Shown here: positions 42,352 through 50,459 of the stretch, piece by piece
Numbering within the stretch: position 1 is the stretch's first letter
Layout: every line of letters begins with the position of its first letter
Origin: Anaerolineales bacterium
GTDB taxonomy: Bacteria; Chloroflexota; Anaerolineae; Anaerolineales; Villigracilaceae
Length of the DNA stretch: 64,000 nucleotides
NCBI GenBank assembly: GCA_030583925.1
Contig: CP129482.1
Coordinates: 124,001-188,000, forward strand
Reading direction: 5' to 3'
Program-made: the position numbers and the translations under genes
Notes under the pieces: generated by a model
The model's input: the letters and a program-made list of their open reading frames with translations, nothing else
What the model was told of the DNA's origin: nothing
The model's database searches: none

Positions 42352-43272
42352 TTACGCTTCTCTTTTAATTTGATACGCGTCAAAGTCTCGCGCGACAACT
42401 GTGTTCGGAAAAATCGCCTGGGCTTCCTTGATCACATCCTTCTCGCGATAACGCCGCGAGATGTGAGTGAGGATTAATTTTTTGACGCCCGCTTTGATCG
42501 CCAACTCCGCGCCTTGCCGCGCGGTGAGATGCGAGAATTGCTTCGCCATCTCCGCTTCTTCATCCAGATAGGTGGATTCGATCACCAGCGCGTCCGCGTC
42601 TTTGCAGACCTCGACCAGATTCGCCGTCTTGCCCGCGTCACCGACGATGACGAGTTTCGTCCCCGCCTGAAGCGGACCCAGCACATCGTCTGGACTCACG
42701 CGTCTTCCGTCGGGCAGGCTGATCGCTTTACCTGCGACCAATTCGCGGCGTTCGGGTCCGAACGGCACGCCGAGCTCGTCCGCTTTGTGCGGCAAAAATG
42801 GACGGCGCGCCTTGCCCTCGAACGCGTAACCCAAACAATCGGGTCCGCGATGCGAAACGGGGAAGGCGCTCACAGTAAAATCGTCCGCTTCGAAGATGAC
42901 GCCCGGTTTGATCTCGGTCAACTTCAACGGCATCGGCGGCTGGTTGCCGCGCAACACGACGCCGTACAACAAGTCGTGCACGCGGTCGAGCGTGGAACGC
43001 CCGCCGAAGATTTCGAGTTCGTCAATCGCCTCCCAGCGTAAAAATGTGCTGAGCAGACCGCCCAAGCCGAGGATGTGGTCGAGGTGTCCGTGCGTGAGCA
43101 GGATGCGATTCAAGTTTTTGAATCCCAAGCCCGATTGCAAAATTTGACGTTGCGTGCCTTCGCCGCAATCCACTAAGAAGCGATATTCGTCGTGCTTCAC
43201 CACCTGCGCCGAAAGTCCGCGCTTGGCGGATGGGGCGGAGGCGGATGTGCCGAGAAAGAGAATTTCAAACAA
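42352..43272 (-). CDS. rnz: Ribonuclease Z
   Basis: This 306-residue metallo-beta-lactamase-fold endonuclease matures tRNA 3' ends. It has LFLGTSASAPSAKRGLSA at the start, VDCGEGTQRQI, and the zinc motif LLTHGHLDHILGLGGLLST. VSHRGPDCLGYAFEGKARR and the LVIVGDAGKT metal site follow, then SHLTARQGAELAIKAG and ILTHISRRY. This matches bacterial RNase Z (about 300-310 residues). Confidence 0.93.
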   Translation of the reverse strand: MFEILFLGTSASAPSAKRGLSAQVVKHDEYRFLVDCGEGTQRQILQSGLGFKNLNRILLTHGHLDHILGLGGLLSTFLRWEAIDELEIFGGRSTLDRVHDLLYGVVLRGNQPPMPLKLTEIKPGVIFEADDFTVSAFPVSHRGPDCLGYAFEGKARRPFLPHKADELGVPFGPERRELVAGKAISLPDGRRVSPDDVLGPLQAGTKLVIVGDAGKTANLVEVCKDADALVIESTYLDEEAEMAKQFSHLTARQGAELAIKAGVKKLILTHISRRYREKDVIKEAQAIFPNTVVARDFDAYQIKREA

Positions 43273-43277
43273 AGTGT

Positions 43278-43475
43278 GTCCTCAAAAATTTGCCACAGAG
43301 ATCACACATCGTCCCGATGTTCTTCGGGAGAGATTTTGAGAAAAAATGCCGTTCTCGTGGCGCGACATTCATGTCGCCTTACACGAGCGAGATAAATCTC
43401 GCGCTACGGAAGGCGAGAATAGAATTTAAAATTCAATGTTCTCTGTGCACTCTGTGGCGATTTTTTACCGTTATG
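43278..43475. repeat. Intergenic repeat region, CACAGAG and CGCGAGATTTATCTCG-type palindromes
   Basis: Between rnz and ftsK are a degenerate CACAGAG copy, a CGACATTCATGTCG palindrome (about 43362-43375), a CGAGATAAATCTCG palindrome (about 43388-43401), and a final TCTGTGCACTCTGTGG. No gene is convincing here. Confidence 0.6.
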
Positions 43476-43530
43476 TTTTCATAATTGTACCCCAAAAGAA
43501 AAACAGACCATTTGTGCTATACTACCGAAA

Positions 43531-45837
43531 ATGCCTCTAAAGATTCCGTTCATGCTGCAAAAATCGAAAGCAAAGCCGAAAGGGAGATCGGCGGCGCCTG
43601 CGCGCGGCGGGAAGAATACACAAGCCGCGCCGAAAAGGGGAAAGACTGCGCTTCCTCCCGCGCCTCCGCCTGCCTCGCCCTCGTGGTGGGAGTCGCTTTC
43701 CGCCGAGCGCAAACTCGACGTGGTCGGCGCAATCATGGCGCTGGTCGGATTGTTCACCGCGTTGATTCTCTTTTCCGCACAGCGCAGTCCGTTGACGGGC
43801 GGCGCGTTGAAAATTTTGGAGCAGACGATCGGCTGGGGAATTTACATCCTGCCCGTTGGCTTGTTTGTGATGGGATTGTGGCTCATCCTGCGGCGCATCG
43901 AAAAACTTCCGCCGCTTTCGCTCGAACGCGCGGTCGGCTTGATTCTGTTTTTCTTCTGGCTCCTCGCCACGATGGATTCGGTCAACGCGGGAGCGGGGTT
44001 GAACGGCTCAGGCGGCGGTTACATTGGCAGTATTCTGGGACGAATCTTTTTCAACAGCCTCGGCTTTGCCGGCGGAGTCATCGCGCTCGTAGCGTGGCTG
44101 TTGATCACGATCACGATGATCTTCGATATTTCGGTGGAGGATCTGTTCCGCTGGTTCGGTCCGCTCGCGGTGAGAGTACGCGGCTTACTAGCGAGGCAGA
44201 CATCCCCGTCGAATGAAGCGTTCCTTCCTGAGGATGAGGAAATCGTCTCCGGCGGATTCACTCCCACGCATCGTCCTGAACCAACGACGGCAAACGTCGA
44301 GGTGGGCAAGCCGGTGACGACGGTCAAGTCGTCTGAGCCGGTCATCCAGTGGAAGTTGCCGGAAGTCAAAAATATTTTGGATTCGGGTTCGGCGCCGGAA
44401 GTGAACGAGGAATTTATTCAGGGGCGGTCGCGCTTGATCCAGGAAACGCTGGCGTCGTTCGGCGCGCCGGTGCAAGTGGTGGAAATCAATCGCGGACCGG
44501 CGATCACGCAATTTGGCGTGGAGCCGCTTTATGTGGAGACGCGCAACGGGCGTATCAAAGTGCGCGTCAATAAAATTGCATCGCTGGCAGACGATCTCGC
44601 GCTGGCGCTTGCCGCGCCGCGCATCCGCATTCAAGCGCCGGTGCCGGGACATAGTTACGTGGGCATCGAAGTGCCGAACGAGGAGATGACGCTGGTCGCG
44701 CTGCGCGACATCATCGAAAGCGAAGCCTTTCAACGCAACGTGCATCCGTTGAAGTTTGCGTTGGGGCGCGACGTGACCGGCAACCCGATCGGCGCGACGC
44801 TCGAAAACATGCCGCACATGTTGATCGCCGGCACGACCGGCTCCGGTAAATCGGTGTGCGTCAATTCGATTCTGACCTGTTTGCTTTTGAACAACACGCC
44901 CGAGGATTTGAAGTTGATCCTGATTGATCCGAAGCGCGTCGAGTTGACCGGCTACAACGGTATCCCGCATTTGCTCGCGCCGGTGGTGGTGGAGATCGAA
45001 CGCGTGATCGGCGCGCTGCAATGGATGACGCGCGAAATGGATAAACGCTATCACCTGTTCGCGCAGAACGGGTCGCGCAACGTCACCGATTACAACGCGC
45101 GCATGAAATTGCAGGGGTCGAAGAAACTGCCGTTCCTCGTAATCGTGATTGACGAACTCGCCGATTTGATGATGATCGCCCCCGGCGAGACGGAGGGGAC
45201 GATCACGCGTCTCGCGCAGTTGGCGCGCGCCACCGGCATTCACATGATTCTCGCCACGCAACGTCCTTCGGTGGATGTGGTGACGGGTCTGATCAAAGCC
45301 AACTTCCCGGCGCGCGTGGCGTTCGCGGTCGCGTCGAACACCGACAGCCGCGTGATTCTGGACCAGCCCGGCGCGGAACGTCTGCTCGGACGCGGCGACA
45401 TGTTGTATCAGGCTCCCGACGCGCCCGCGGCGGTTCGTCTGCAGGGCGTCTTTGTTTCAGACCATGAAATCCAAAACCTCGTGGAGTTTTGGCGCGCGCA
45501 ACTCGGAAGCGCAAGCCCGTACGCGGCCGCGTCGCAACCCGCGGACATCCCGCGCTCGGACGCGCCGCTCAAGCAGACGCCATTGTTCGAGGATATGAGT
45601 CCAGCAGACACGACGACCGATCCGCTGTTGGTTGAGGCAATCGAACTTGTGAGGAAAGAGGGACGCGCGTCCGTTTCGATGCTGCAACGGCGGATGCGCA
45701 TCGGCTACACCCGCGCCGCCCGTCTCGTGGACATGATGGAGGACCGCAAGATCGTCGGTCCACCCGAAGGCGCGACGCAAATGCGGCAGGTGCTGGATTA
45801 CGGTCAGACCGCCCCGCCGAGGGACGATGGAGCGTGA
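43531..45837 (+). CDS. ftsK: FtsK/SpoIIIE DNA translocase
   Basis: This 768-residue septal or membrane translocase moves chromosome termini during division. A short basic Pro/Ala-rich head leads to four membrane helices at about 65-190. A linker follows, then the motor: GPAITQFGVEPL, ENMPHMLIAGTTGSGKSV with Walker A near residues 433-441, LKLILIDPKRVELTGYNGIPHLL, FLVIVIDELADLMM and LATQRPSVDVVTGLIKANFPARVAF. A gamma winged-helix domain ends it (SVSMLQRRMRIGYTRAARLVDMME). A proline- and glutamine-rich linker is short, so the protein is smaller than E. coli FtsK and near SpoIIIE size. Confidence 0.94.
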   Translation: MPLKIPFMLQKSKAKPKGRSAAPARGGKNTQAAPKRGKTALPPAPPPASPSWWESLSAERKLDVVGAIMALVGLFTALILFSAQRSPLTGGALKILEQTIGWGIYILPVGLFVMGLWLILRRIEKLPPLSLERAVGLILFFFWLLATMDSVNAGAGLNGSGGGYIGSILGRIFFNSLGFAGGVIALVAWLLITITMIFDISVEDLFRWFGPLAVRVRGLLARQTSPSNEAFLPEDEEIVSGGFTPTHRPEPTTANVEVGKPVTTVKSSEPVIQWKLPEVKNILDSGSAPEVNEEFIQGRSRLIQETLASFGAPVQVVEINRGPAITQFGVEPLYVETRNGRIKVRVNKIASLADDLALALAAPRIRIQAPVPGHSYVGIEVPNEEMTLVALRDIIESEAFQRNVHPLKFALGRDVTGNPIGATLENMPHMLIAGTTGSGKSVCVNSILTCLLLNNTPEDLKLILIDPKRVELTGYNGIPHLLAPVVVEIERVIGALQWMTREMDKRYHLFAQNGSRNVTDYNARMKLQGSKKLPFLVIVIDELADLMMIAPGETEGTITRLAQLARATGIHMILATQRPSVDVVTGLIKANFPARVAFAVASNTDSRVILDQPGAERLLGRGDMLYQAPDAPAAVRLQGVFVSDHEIQNLVEFWRAQLGSASPYAAASQPADIPRSDAPLKQTPLFEDMSPADTTTDPLLVEAIELVRKEGRASVSMLQRRMRIGYTRAARLVDMMEDRKIVGPPEGATQMRQVLDYGQTAPPRDDGA

Positions 45838-45846
45838 GGGAAGTTT

Positions 45847-46302
45847 TTATTCCCCGATAAAGTCTTCCAGCACGAGAATATCTATCAACTCATTGAGTCT
45901 GGATAATTTTCTGTCGTTCGTCAAAAATGATTTAGCCCCAAATGAAAGACTCGCCGCTACTTGTAATGCGTCGGGCGGCGAGACGTTGTATTTGGCGCGC
46001 AACTGCGCCGCCGCCCGCGCGACATTTCGATCAACATCCACAACAGACAAGTTTGGGAAATGCGCCAGGACCGCTTCGTATTCACGCGCTGCCAATTCCC
46101 TTCCCAATTGCCATGGACGGACGGTGACTTCCATCAATGTGATCGTTGAGGTTACGCCTTGCCATTTCCCTTTTTCAATGCCATCGAAGGCGATTTTTGC
46201 CAGTGGACTGTAACGTTCATTATCTTCAAAGAAATAAATAAAGAGAGGCGTATCCAGCCCAATGCGTTTCGCCTTGGCTAGTCGCTTGCTGAGTTCGTCC
46301 AC
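45847..46302 (-). CDS. PIN-domain ribonuclease toxin (VapC-like)
   Basis: This 151-residue protein has PIN motifs: the first acidic residue in IGLDTPLFIYFFED, STITLMEVTVRPW, SPPDALQVAASLSFGAKSFLTNDRKL (two further acidic residues) and a final IDILVLEDF. It starts at GTG 46302 and overlaps the upstream antitoxin gene by 25 bases. The acidic triad suggests metal-dependent RNase activity, held in check by the partner. Confidence 0.87.
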   Translation of the reverse strand: MDELSKRLAKAKRIGLDTPLFIYFFEDNERYSPLAKIAFDGIEKGKWQGVTSTITLMEVTVRPWQLGRELAAREYEAVLAHFPNLSVVDVDRNVARAAAQLRAKYNVSPPDALQVAASLSFGAKSFLTNDRKLSRLNELIDILVLEDFIGE

Positions 46303-46529
46303 GCGTCGCGCTCCCCGTTGAGATATTTTTGGACGTCAACTCCTTTCCATATATCGCTATGTAAGCCTTGCAAATAATCTGTATGACGTTTCGGTTGTGG
46401 AATCAAAACGATCACGCCATCCTGCACATCCACCAGCAGGCGGTCGCCTTGCTTGATATTCAATTTTCTGCGCGCGACTTGCGGAACTGCGATCTGGTAC
46501 TTGGCGCTGACTTTGACAGAAATGGTCAT
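46278..46529 (-). CDS. AbrB/MazE-type antitoxin
   Basis: This 83-residue protein has the swapped-hairpin AbrB fold: TISVKVSAKYQIAVPQVARRKLNIKQGDRLLVDVQDGVIVL. A basic C-terminal tail (QPKRHTDYLQGL) would wrap the toxin. It is the first gene of the pair, with a 25-base overlap into the PIN gene. An 11-bp inverted repeat upstream (46540-46569) is a likely operator. Confidence 0.87.
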   Translation of the reverse strand: MTISVKVSAKYQIAVPQVARRKLNIKQGDRLLVDVQDGVIVLIPQPKRHTDYLQGLHSDIWKGVDVQKYLNGERDAWTNSASD

Positions 46530-46539
46530 GGTATCTCCT

Positions 46540-46569
46540 TGCTTAGCAAAACCGTTGATTTGCTAAGCA
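46540..46569 (-). promoter_or_regulatory. Inverted repeat, probable operator of the AbrB/PIN operon
   Basis: TGCTTAGCAAA (46540-46550) and TTTGCTAAGCA (46559-46569) are perfect 11-base arms separated by eight bases. They lie 11 bases before the antitoxin start on the minus strand. AbrB-fold antitoxins often repress their own operons at such palindromes. Confidence 0.7.
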
Positions 46570-46691
46570 TTTTACCACAACCGCCCCGCCGAGGACGATG
46601 GGGCGTGATAAAGTGGGAAGGTGCTATAATTTAGTCATAATAAGTTAATGTAAATCTTAGGTTATAAGCAGATTAACTTGGGAGGCCGTTT

Positions 46692-48032
46692 ATGAGAGAA
46701 ATTACTCGCATTCCTGTTTCCAATCTATTGTTCGATATAAACAATCCCCGATTACACGATATTCAAGCAAATCAGACCGAAACAATTCGTGCGATTGCCT
46801 CTCAGCAAAAGGGGAAGCTTCTTGAACTTGCAAAAGACATTGTTGAATACGGCACAGATCCGTCTAATGTTCCAATTGTAAGACCCGTCGAGAGAGGCTC
46901 TGAATATTATATTGTTCCTGAAGGTAACAGAAGAATTGCAGCTATAAAGATTCTTGAGAACACAGATCTTATCATTGGTGCAGTGGACGCAAAACTACAT
47001 CGGGCATTTGTTGAACTCAGTAAAGACTTTCAAAAAGAGCCAATAAAAATAGTTACTTGTGTAATACTTGATGAAGAAGAAGATATTAATCATTGGATTC
47101 AACTCAGACATACGGGCGAAAACAAAGGAGCTGGGGTCGTTAAATGGGGTAGCGCAGAGACTGCACGCTTTAAACAGCGAAGTGGAAGCAAGGAAATCCA
47201 CATACAAGTACTGGAATTCTTAGAAAGTCGGGGAGATATAAAATCTAATGAGCGAAGGAAGGTCCCTATTACCAGTCTTCAGCGCCTTCTTACATCGCCC
47301 TATGTTCGAACAAAATTAGGTATTGATCTAAGAGATGGGGAAATAGTAACTCGCTACAGTGATAACCAGGTTGCCAAGGGTTTAAAGCGCGTCGTGCGTG
47401 ATTTGGCAACTGGAGCAGTTCCGGTAAAAAAGATATATACAAAAGAAGACAAAATACAATACATTGACAATATTACTTCTGAAGATTTACCGAACACTAG
47501 TCGCCCTAGGTCAACGTTCCACATCTTAGGCACACAGCCTTCTACCGATGAACCATCAGTTGAAGACGAGTCTAAATCTCCGTCTAAAATTGTTCCTTCA
47601 GGAAAACAAAGAAGCAATCTTATCCCGCGAGATTACGCAATAAGCATAAGCCAATCAAAAGTTAATGACATATACCATGAGCTACGCAAACTTGATATAG
47701 AAGAATTTACAAATGCCGTTTCTGTGCTCCTCCGTGTTTTTCTCGAACTCAGTTTAGATGTTTATGTAGATAAGCATCATATTGCTTCTTCTGATAATAT
47801 GACCTTGGCGAAAAAGATACGGGAAGTAGCGGCTCACCTTAAAGTCACAGGGAAGATCAACGAGCAACATGTAAAATCAATAAGTCATGTTATACAAAAG
47901 GATAATCTTCTTGCTTCTACACTAACTACATTACATCAATACGTCCATAATCCTTATTTCTCCCCCGGCCCCAGTGATTTGAGGGCAACTTGGAATAGTC
48001 TGGAATTCTTTATAACAGCGATGTGGAAATAA
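46692..48032 (+). CDS. ParB/sulfiredoxin-fold domain protein with unknown C-terminal domain
   Basis: This 446-residue protein has an N-terminal ParB-like domain: RIPVSNLLFDINNPRLHD, LAKDIVEYGTDPSNVPIVRP, YIVPEGNRRIAAIKIL (the ParB-type E-G-N-R-R box near residue 78). A middle region with GENKGAGVVKWGSAETARF follows. The last 110 residues (EEFTNAVSVLLRVFLELSLDVYV through LHQYVHNPYF) look all-helical and recall HEPN-like C-termini. The RBS is GGAGG six bases before ATG 46692; a TATAAT is at 46625-46630. It is AT-rich like the facing methylase gene, so both look acquired together. Not a chromosomal partitioning ParB. Confidence 0.7.
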   Translation: MREITRIPVSNLLFDINNPRLHDIQANQTETIRAIASQQKGKLLELAKDIVEYGTDPSNVPIVRPVERGSEYYIVPEGNRRIAAIKILENTDLIIGAVDAKLHRAFVELSKDFQKEPIKIVTCVILDEEEDINHWIQLRHTGENKGAGVVKWGSAETARFKQRSGSKEIHIQVLEFLESRGDIKSNERRKVPITSLQRLLTSPYVRTKLGIDLRDGEIVTRYSDNQVAKGLKRVVRDLATGAVPVKKIYTKEDKIQYIDNITSEDLPNTSRPRSTFHILGTQPSTDEPSVEDESKSPSKIVPSGKQRSNLIPRDYAISISQSKVNDIYHELRKLDIEEFTNAVSVLLRVFLELSLDVYVDKHHIASSDNMTLAKKIREVAAHLKVTGKINEQHVKSISHVIQKDNLLASTLTTLHQYVHNPYFSPGPSDLRATWNSLEFFITAMWK

Positions 48033-48077
48033 CTGGTATTTGCATTTCCCCCGATTATGCAAGATGCCTTCTTAAAT

Positions 48078-48911
48078 TTAATGAAGCCAACTTGAGTTGC
48101 GTAGCCTGTAGTTAGTCACAAAAAGCTCATTGCCCTTTTCTGCTTTTCCCTGCTTGTAATTGTTCATTCCATATTGCAACTCCCATTCATAAATATTAGC
48201 ATGAATGAAATTTTCCCGAATCTCGGATGTATCATCATACGTGATTAACCATGTATGCTTACATTTTTTTATATCCAGCGCAAATCTAGTGTGATTAAAA
48301 CTCTTATGAAGAATACCTTTTCTGCCATATAGATTAGATTTCGTGGTCGTCAAATAGGGAGGGTCAAGGTAGGTAAACACTTCTTTACCGCCAGTTGTTA
48401 AAAGTTCACGATAATCTGATTGGGTGATTTTGATACCCTCCATGATTTTCCCCATTTGAGCAAGCCTTTCAATTGAAGACTCTGTGAATCTGCTTTCAAA
48501 GGCAAGTTGTGAATATCCACCTGATTCAACTACACCAGAGAACGTGATACGGTTGAGAACAAAAAAACGCAGGGCACGTTCAAACCCTGTTAGCGATTTC
48601 ACATCAACGGTTGTAAGTTCAAAAAATAACCTTCGACCATTTTTTCGACGTCGCTTAACTTTCAAGACTTCTCGGGCTAATTTTTCCGCGTCGGCTTGGG
48701 TATATCTCCAAAACAAATATAGTTCTGGGTTTAGATCGTTAACCCAAATTTTCAATGATGGGTATTTTTGTTTTAGATATATAAAAAATGACCCGCCACC
48801 AACAAAAGGCTCTCGATATTCCTCCAACTCTTTTGGTAGGAGGGATATCATTCGTTGTATCGCGCGTGACTTTCCACCAGGGTATCGTAACGGGCTTTTA
48901 ATCTGAGCCAT
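48078..48911 (-). CDS. DNA adenine methylase, Dam/D12 class
   Basis: This 277-residue protein starts at ATG 48911; an upstream start at 49001 is unsupported. The SAM site motif I region is PLRYPGGKSRAIQRM...REPFVGGGSFF. VNDLNPELYLFWRYT follows, and the catalytic DPPY is in FTYLDPPYLTTT near residue 178. It methylates adenine at N6. No restriction endonuclease gene is adjacent. It converges with the ParB-domain gene; their 3' ends are 45 bases apart. AT-rich composition suggests joint transfer. Confidence 0.9.
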   Translation of the reverse strand: MAQIKSPLRYPGGKSRAIQRMISLLPKELEEYREPFVGGGSFFIYLKQKYPSLKIWVNDLNPELYLFWRYTQADAEKLAREVLKVKRRRKNGRRLFFELTTVDVKSLTGFERALRFFVLNRITFSGVVESGGYSQLAFESRFTESSIERLAQMGKIMEGIKITQSDYRELLTTGGKEVFTYLDPPYLTTTKSNLYGRKGILHKSFNHTRFALDIKKCKHTWLITYDDTSEIRENFIHANIYEWELQYGMNNYKQGKAEKGNELFVTNYRLRNSSWLH

Positions 48912-48989
48912 ATTGGTCTCTTGAATTGAGTCGAGTATACAACACCTCCCCTCCATCAACAAGCGACCCTCCGATGCTATACTTGCCTC

Positions 48990-49742
48990 ATGCCTCTGCA
49001 ACTCCTCCTCGCCGCGCTTGCCTCGATAGCCGCAGGACTTGTCAACGCCCTCGCGGGCGGCGGGACGTTGATCACCTTTCCCATGCTCGTGTTTTTGGGA
49101 ATCCCGCCAGTCTCTGCGAATGTGACCAACACCGTCGCGCTCTGTCCTGGCTACTTCGGCGGGACACTTGCCCAGCGCGATGACCTACGCGGACAAGAAA
49201 AAAGATTGTGGTCAATCCTGCCTGCCAGCGTCGCGGGCGGAGTGATCGGCGGTTACCTCCTGTTACAAACTGGGGAAAAATTATTCAGCGCGCTCATCCC
49301 ATATCTGATTTTGCTTGCTACGATATTGCTCGCCATCCAAGGACCAGTCCGTGCGTGGCTGACGCGTCGACTCAGCGAATCGCACCGCACGCTCGAATCA
49401 TGGACGTGGCTTAGCGTTGGCGCGGCATCCGTCTACGGCGGATATTTCGGCGCGGGCTTGAGCGTGATCGTCCTCTCCGCCTTGGGGCTGACGCTGGACG
49501 ATTCGCTGACGCGGCTCAACGCGTTGAAGCAGGCGGTCGCGTTCGCAGTCAACGTCGCCGCGGCGGTCTTCTTCCTGTTTTCGGGTCAGGTCTTGTGGAC
49601 GTTCGCCCTCGTCATGGCAATCGGCGCGTTGATCGGCGGAGCGCTCGGCGGCAAACTCGCGGGCAAAATCAAACCGTCCACGCTGAGATGGACGGTCGTC
49701 CTTTTTGGAATCGTCATTTCCATTGTTTACTTCATTCGATGA
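48990..49742 (+). CDS. TauE/SafE-family sulfite/sulfonate exporter-like membrane protein
   Basis: This 250-residue protein has about 7-8 hydrophobic helices and the duplicated TauE/SafE pattern. [32 protein letters not shown] and [13 protein letters not shown] form the first half. [21 protein letters not shown] and [19 protein letters not shown] form the second. Such proteins move small anions, often sulfite or organosulfonates. The substrate is unproven here. Confidence 0.85.
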   Translation: MPLQLLLAALASIAAGLVNALAGGGTLITFPMLVFLGIPPVSANVTNTVALCPGYFGGTLAQRDDLRGQEKRLWSILPASVAGGVIGGYLLLQTGEKLFSALIPYLILLATILLAIQGPVRAWLTRRLSESHRTLESWTWLSVGAASVYGGYFGAGLSVIVLSALGLTLDDSLTRLNALKQAVAFAVNVAAAVFFLFSGQVLWTFALVMAIGALIGGALGGKLAGKIKPSTLRWTVVLFGIVISIVYFIR

Positions 49743-49867
49743 TTTTATTTTCATATCCACACCACTGCTCACTGTTGACTGATCACTGATCTCTTCTTTA
49801 TCCTTCCTCCTTCATCATTCATACTTCCTGTTTTATAATCCCGCCACAAAATCTCAAGGAGTTCCTC

Positions 49868-50251
49868 GTGCGAAAATTTTTGTCTGTCCTTTTCATTGCC
49901 AACATCTTGCTCACGGCTTGCGCTTCATCCAACAGCGACGCGCCCGCCAAAGCCGTGGAAGATTACCTCAACGCGCTCGTCGCAAAAGATGCGAATAAAC
50001 TCCCCACGCTCGTCTGCGCCGAATGGGAGGAAGACGCGCTCATCGAACTCGATTCGTTTCAGGCGGTGACGGCGAGTCTCGAAAACGCATCCTGCACGCA
50101 AAGCGGAACCGACGGCGACACTGCCCTCGTGAATTGCACGGGCAACATCGTCGCCTCGTATAACAATGAAGACCAGCGGCTCGATCTCTCGGTCCGCACG
50201 TATCAAGTCGTTGAAGACGGCGGCGATTGGCTCGTATGCGGCACGCGCTAA
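49868..50251 (+). CDS. Small lipoprotein of unknown function
   Basis: This 127-residue product starts at GTG 49868 with AAGGAG upstream. The N-terminus MRKFLSVLFIANILLTAC is a lipoprotein signal with the lipobox LTAC at residues 15-18. The mature part, about 110 residues, includes AVEDYLNALVAKDANKL, a nuclear-transport-factor-2-like start, and two cysteines. The last codons overlap the microprotein gene at 50236 by 16 bases, so the two may be co-translated. Confidence 0.75.
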   Translation: MRKFLSVLFIANILLTACASSNSDAPAKAVEDYLNALVAKDANKLPTLVCAEWEEDALIELDSFQAVTASLENASCTQSGTDGDTALVNCTGNIVASYNNEDQRLDLSVRTYQVVEDGGDWLVCGTR

Positions 50252-50364
50252 AAAAACTTTTTTCGACCGAAAATATCTGGGCGTTCATCCTCTTCCTCAT
50301 CATCGTCGCGCTGATTATTTTCACATCGGATTCAAGTCCTGTTTGGATTTATCAGGGGTTTTAG
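50236..50364 (+). CDS. 42-residue DltX-like microprotein
   Basis: ATG 50236 opens a frame of 42 residues: MRHALKKLFSTENIW, a single membrane helix FILFLIIVALIIFTS, and the C-terminal SSPVWIYQGF. In the D-alanylation protein DltX the last residues follow F-x-Y-x-x-F, and the Tyr carries the acyl group. Here the end is W-I-Y-Q-G-F, so Tyr39 and Phe42 fit and Trp replaces the first Phe. Its place right before an MBOAT gene and two SGNH genes also matches DltX. It is too short to find by length alone. An acyl-relay role is inferred from motif and context. Confidence 0.72.
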   Translation: MRHALKKLFSTENIWAFILFLIIVALIIFTSDSSPVWIYQGF

Positions 50365-50381
50365 ATGAAACGACCTTTTCA

Positions 50382-50447
50382 GCCACAGAGCGCACAGAGT
50401 TCTTTGAGTTTTTATTCTCAGATTCTCTGTGATCTCTGTGGCGAAGA
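50382..50447. repeat. CCACAGAG...CTCTGTGG palindromic repeat
   Basis: It starts CCACAGAGCGCACAGAG and ends TCTCTGTGGCG, with TCTTTGAGTTTTTATTCTCAGA between. It is another copy of the family at 39274-39333, placed between microprotein and MBOAT genes. Confidence 0.7.
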
Positions 50448-50459
50448 AACTGATTTCTT

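Noticed and set aside
44188..45261. 357-codon minus-strand frame opposite ftsK
   Set aside because: Arg/His-rich antisense product without family features, inside a clear FtsK gene.
46692..48032. Chromosome partitioning parB
   Set aside because: There is no parA, no parS-like site noticed, and the C-terminal domain does not look like a partition ParB.
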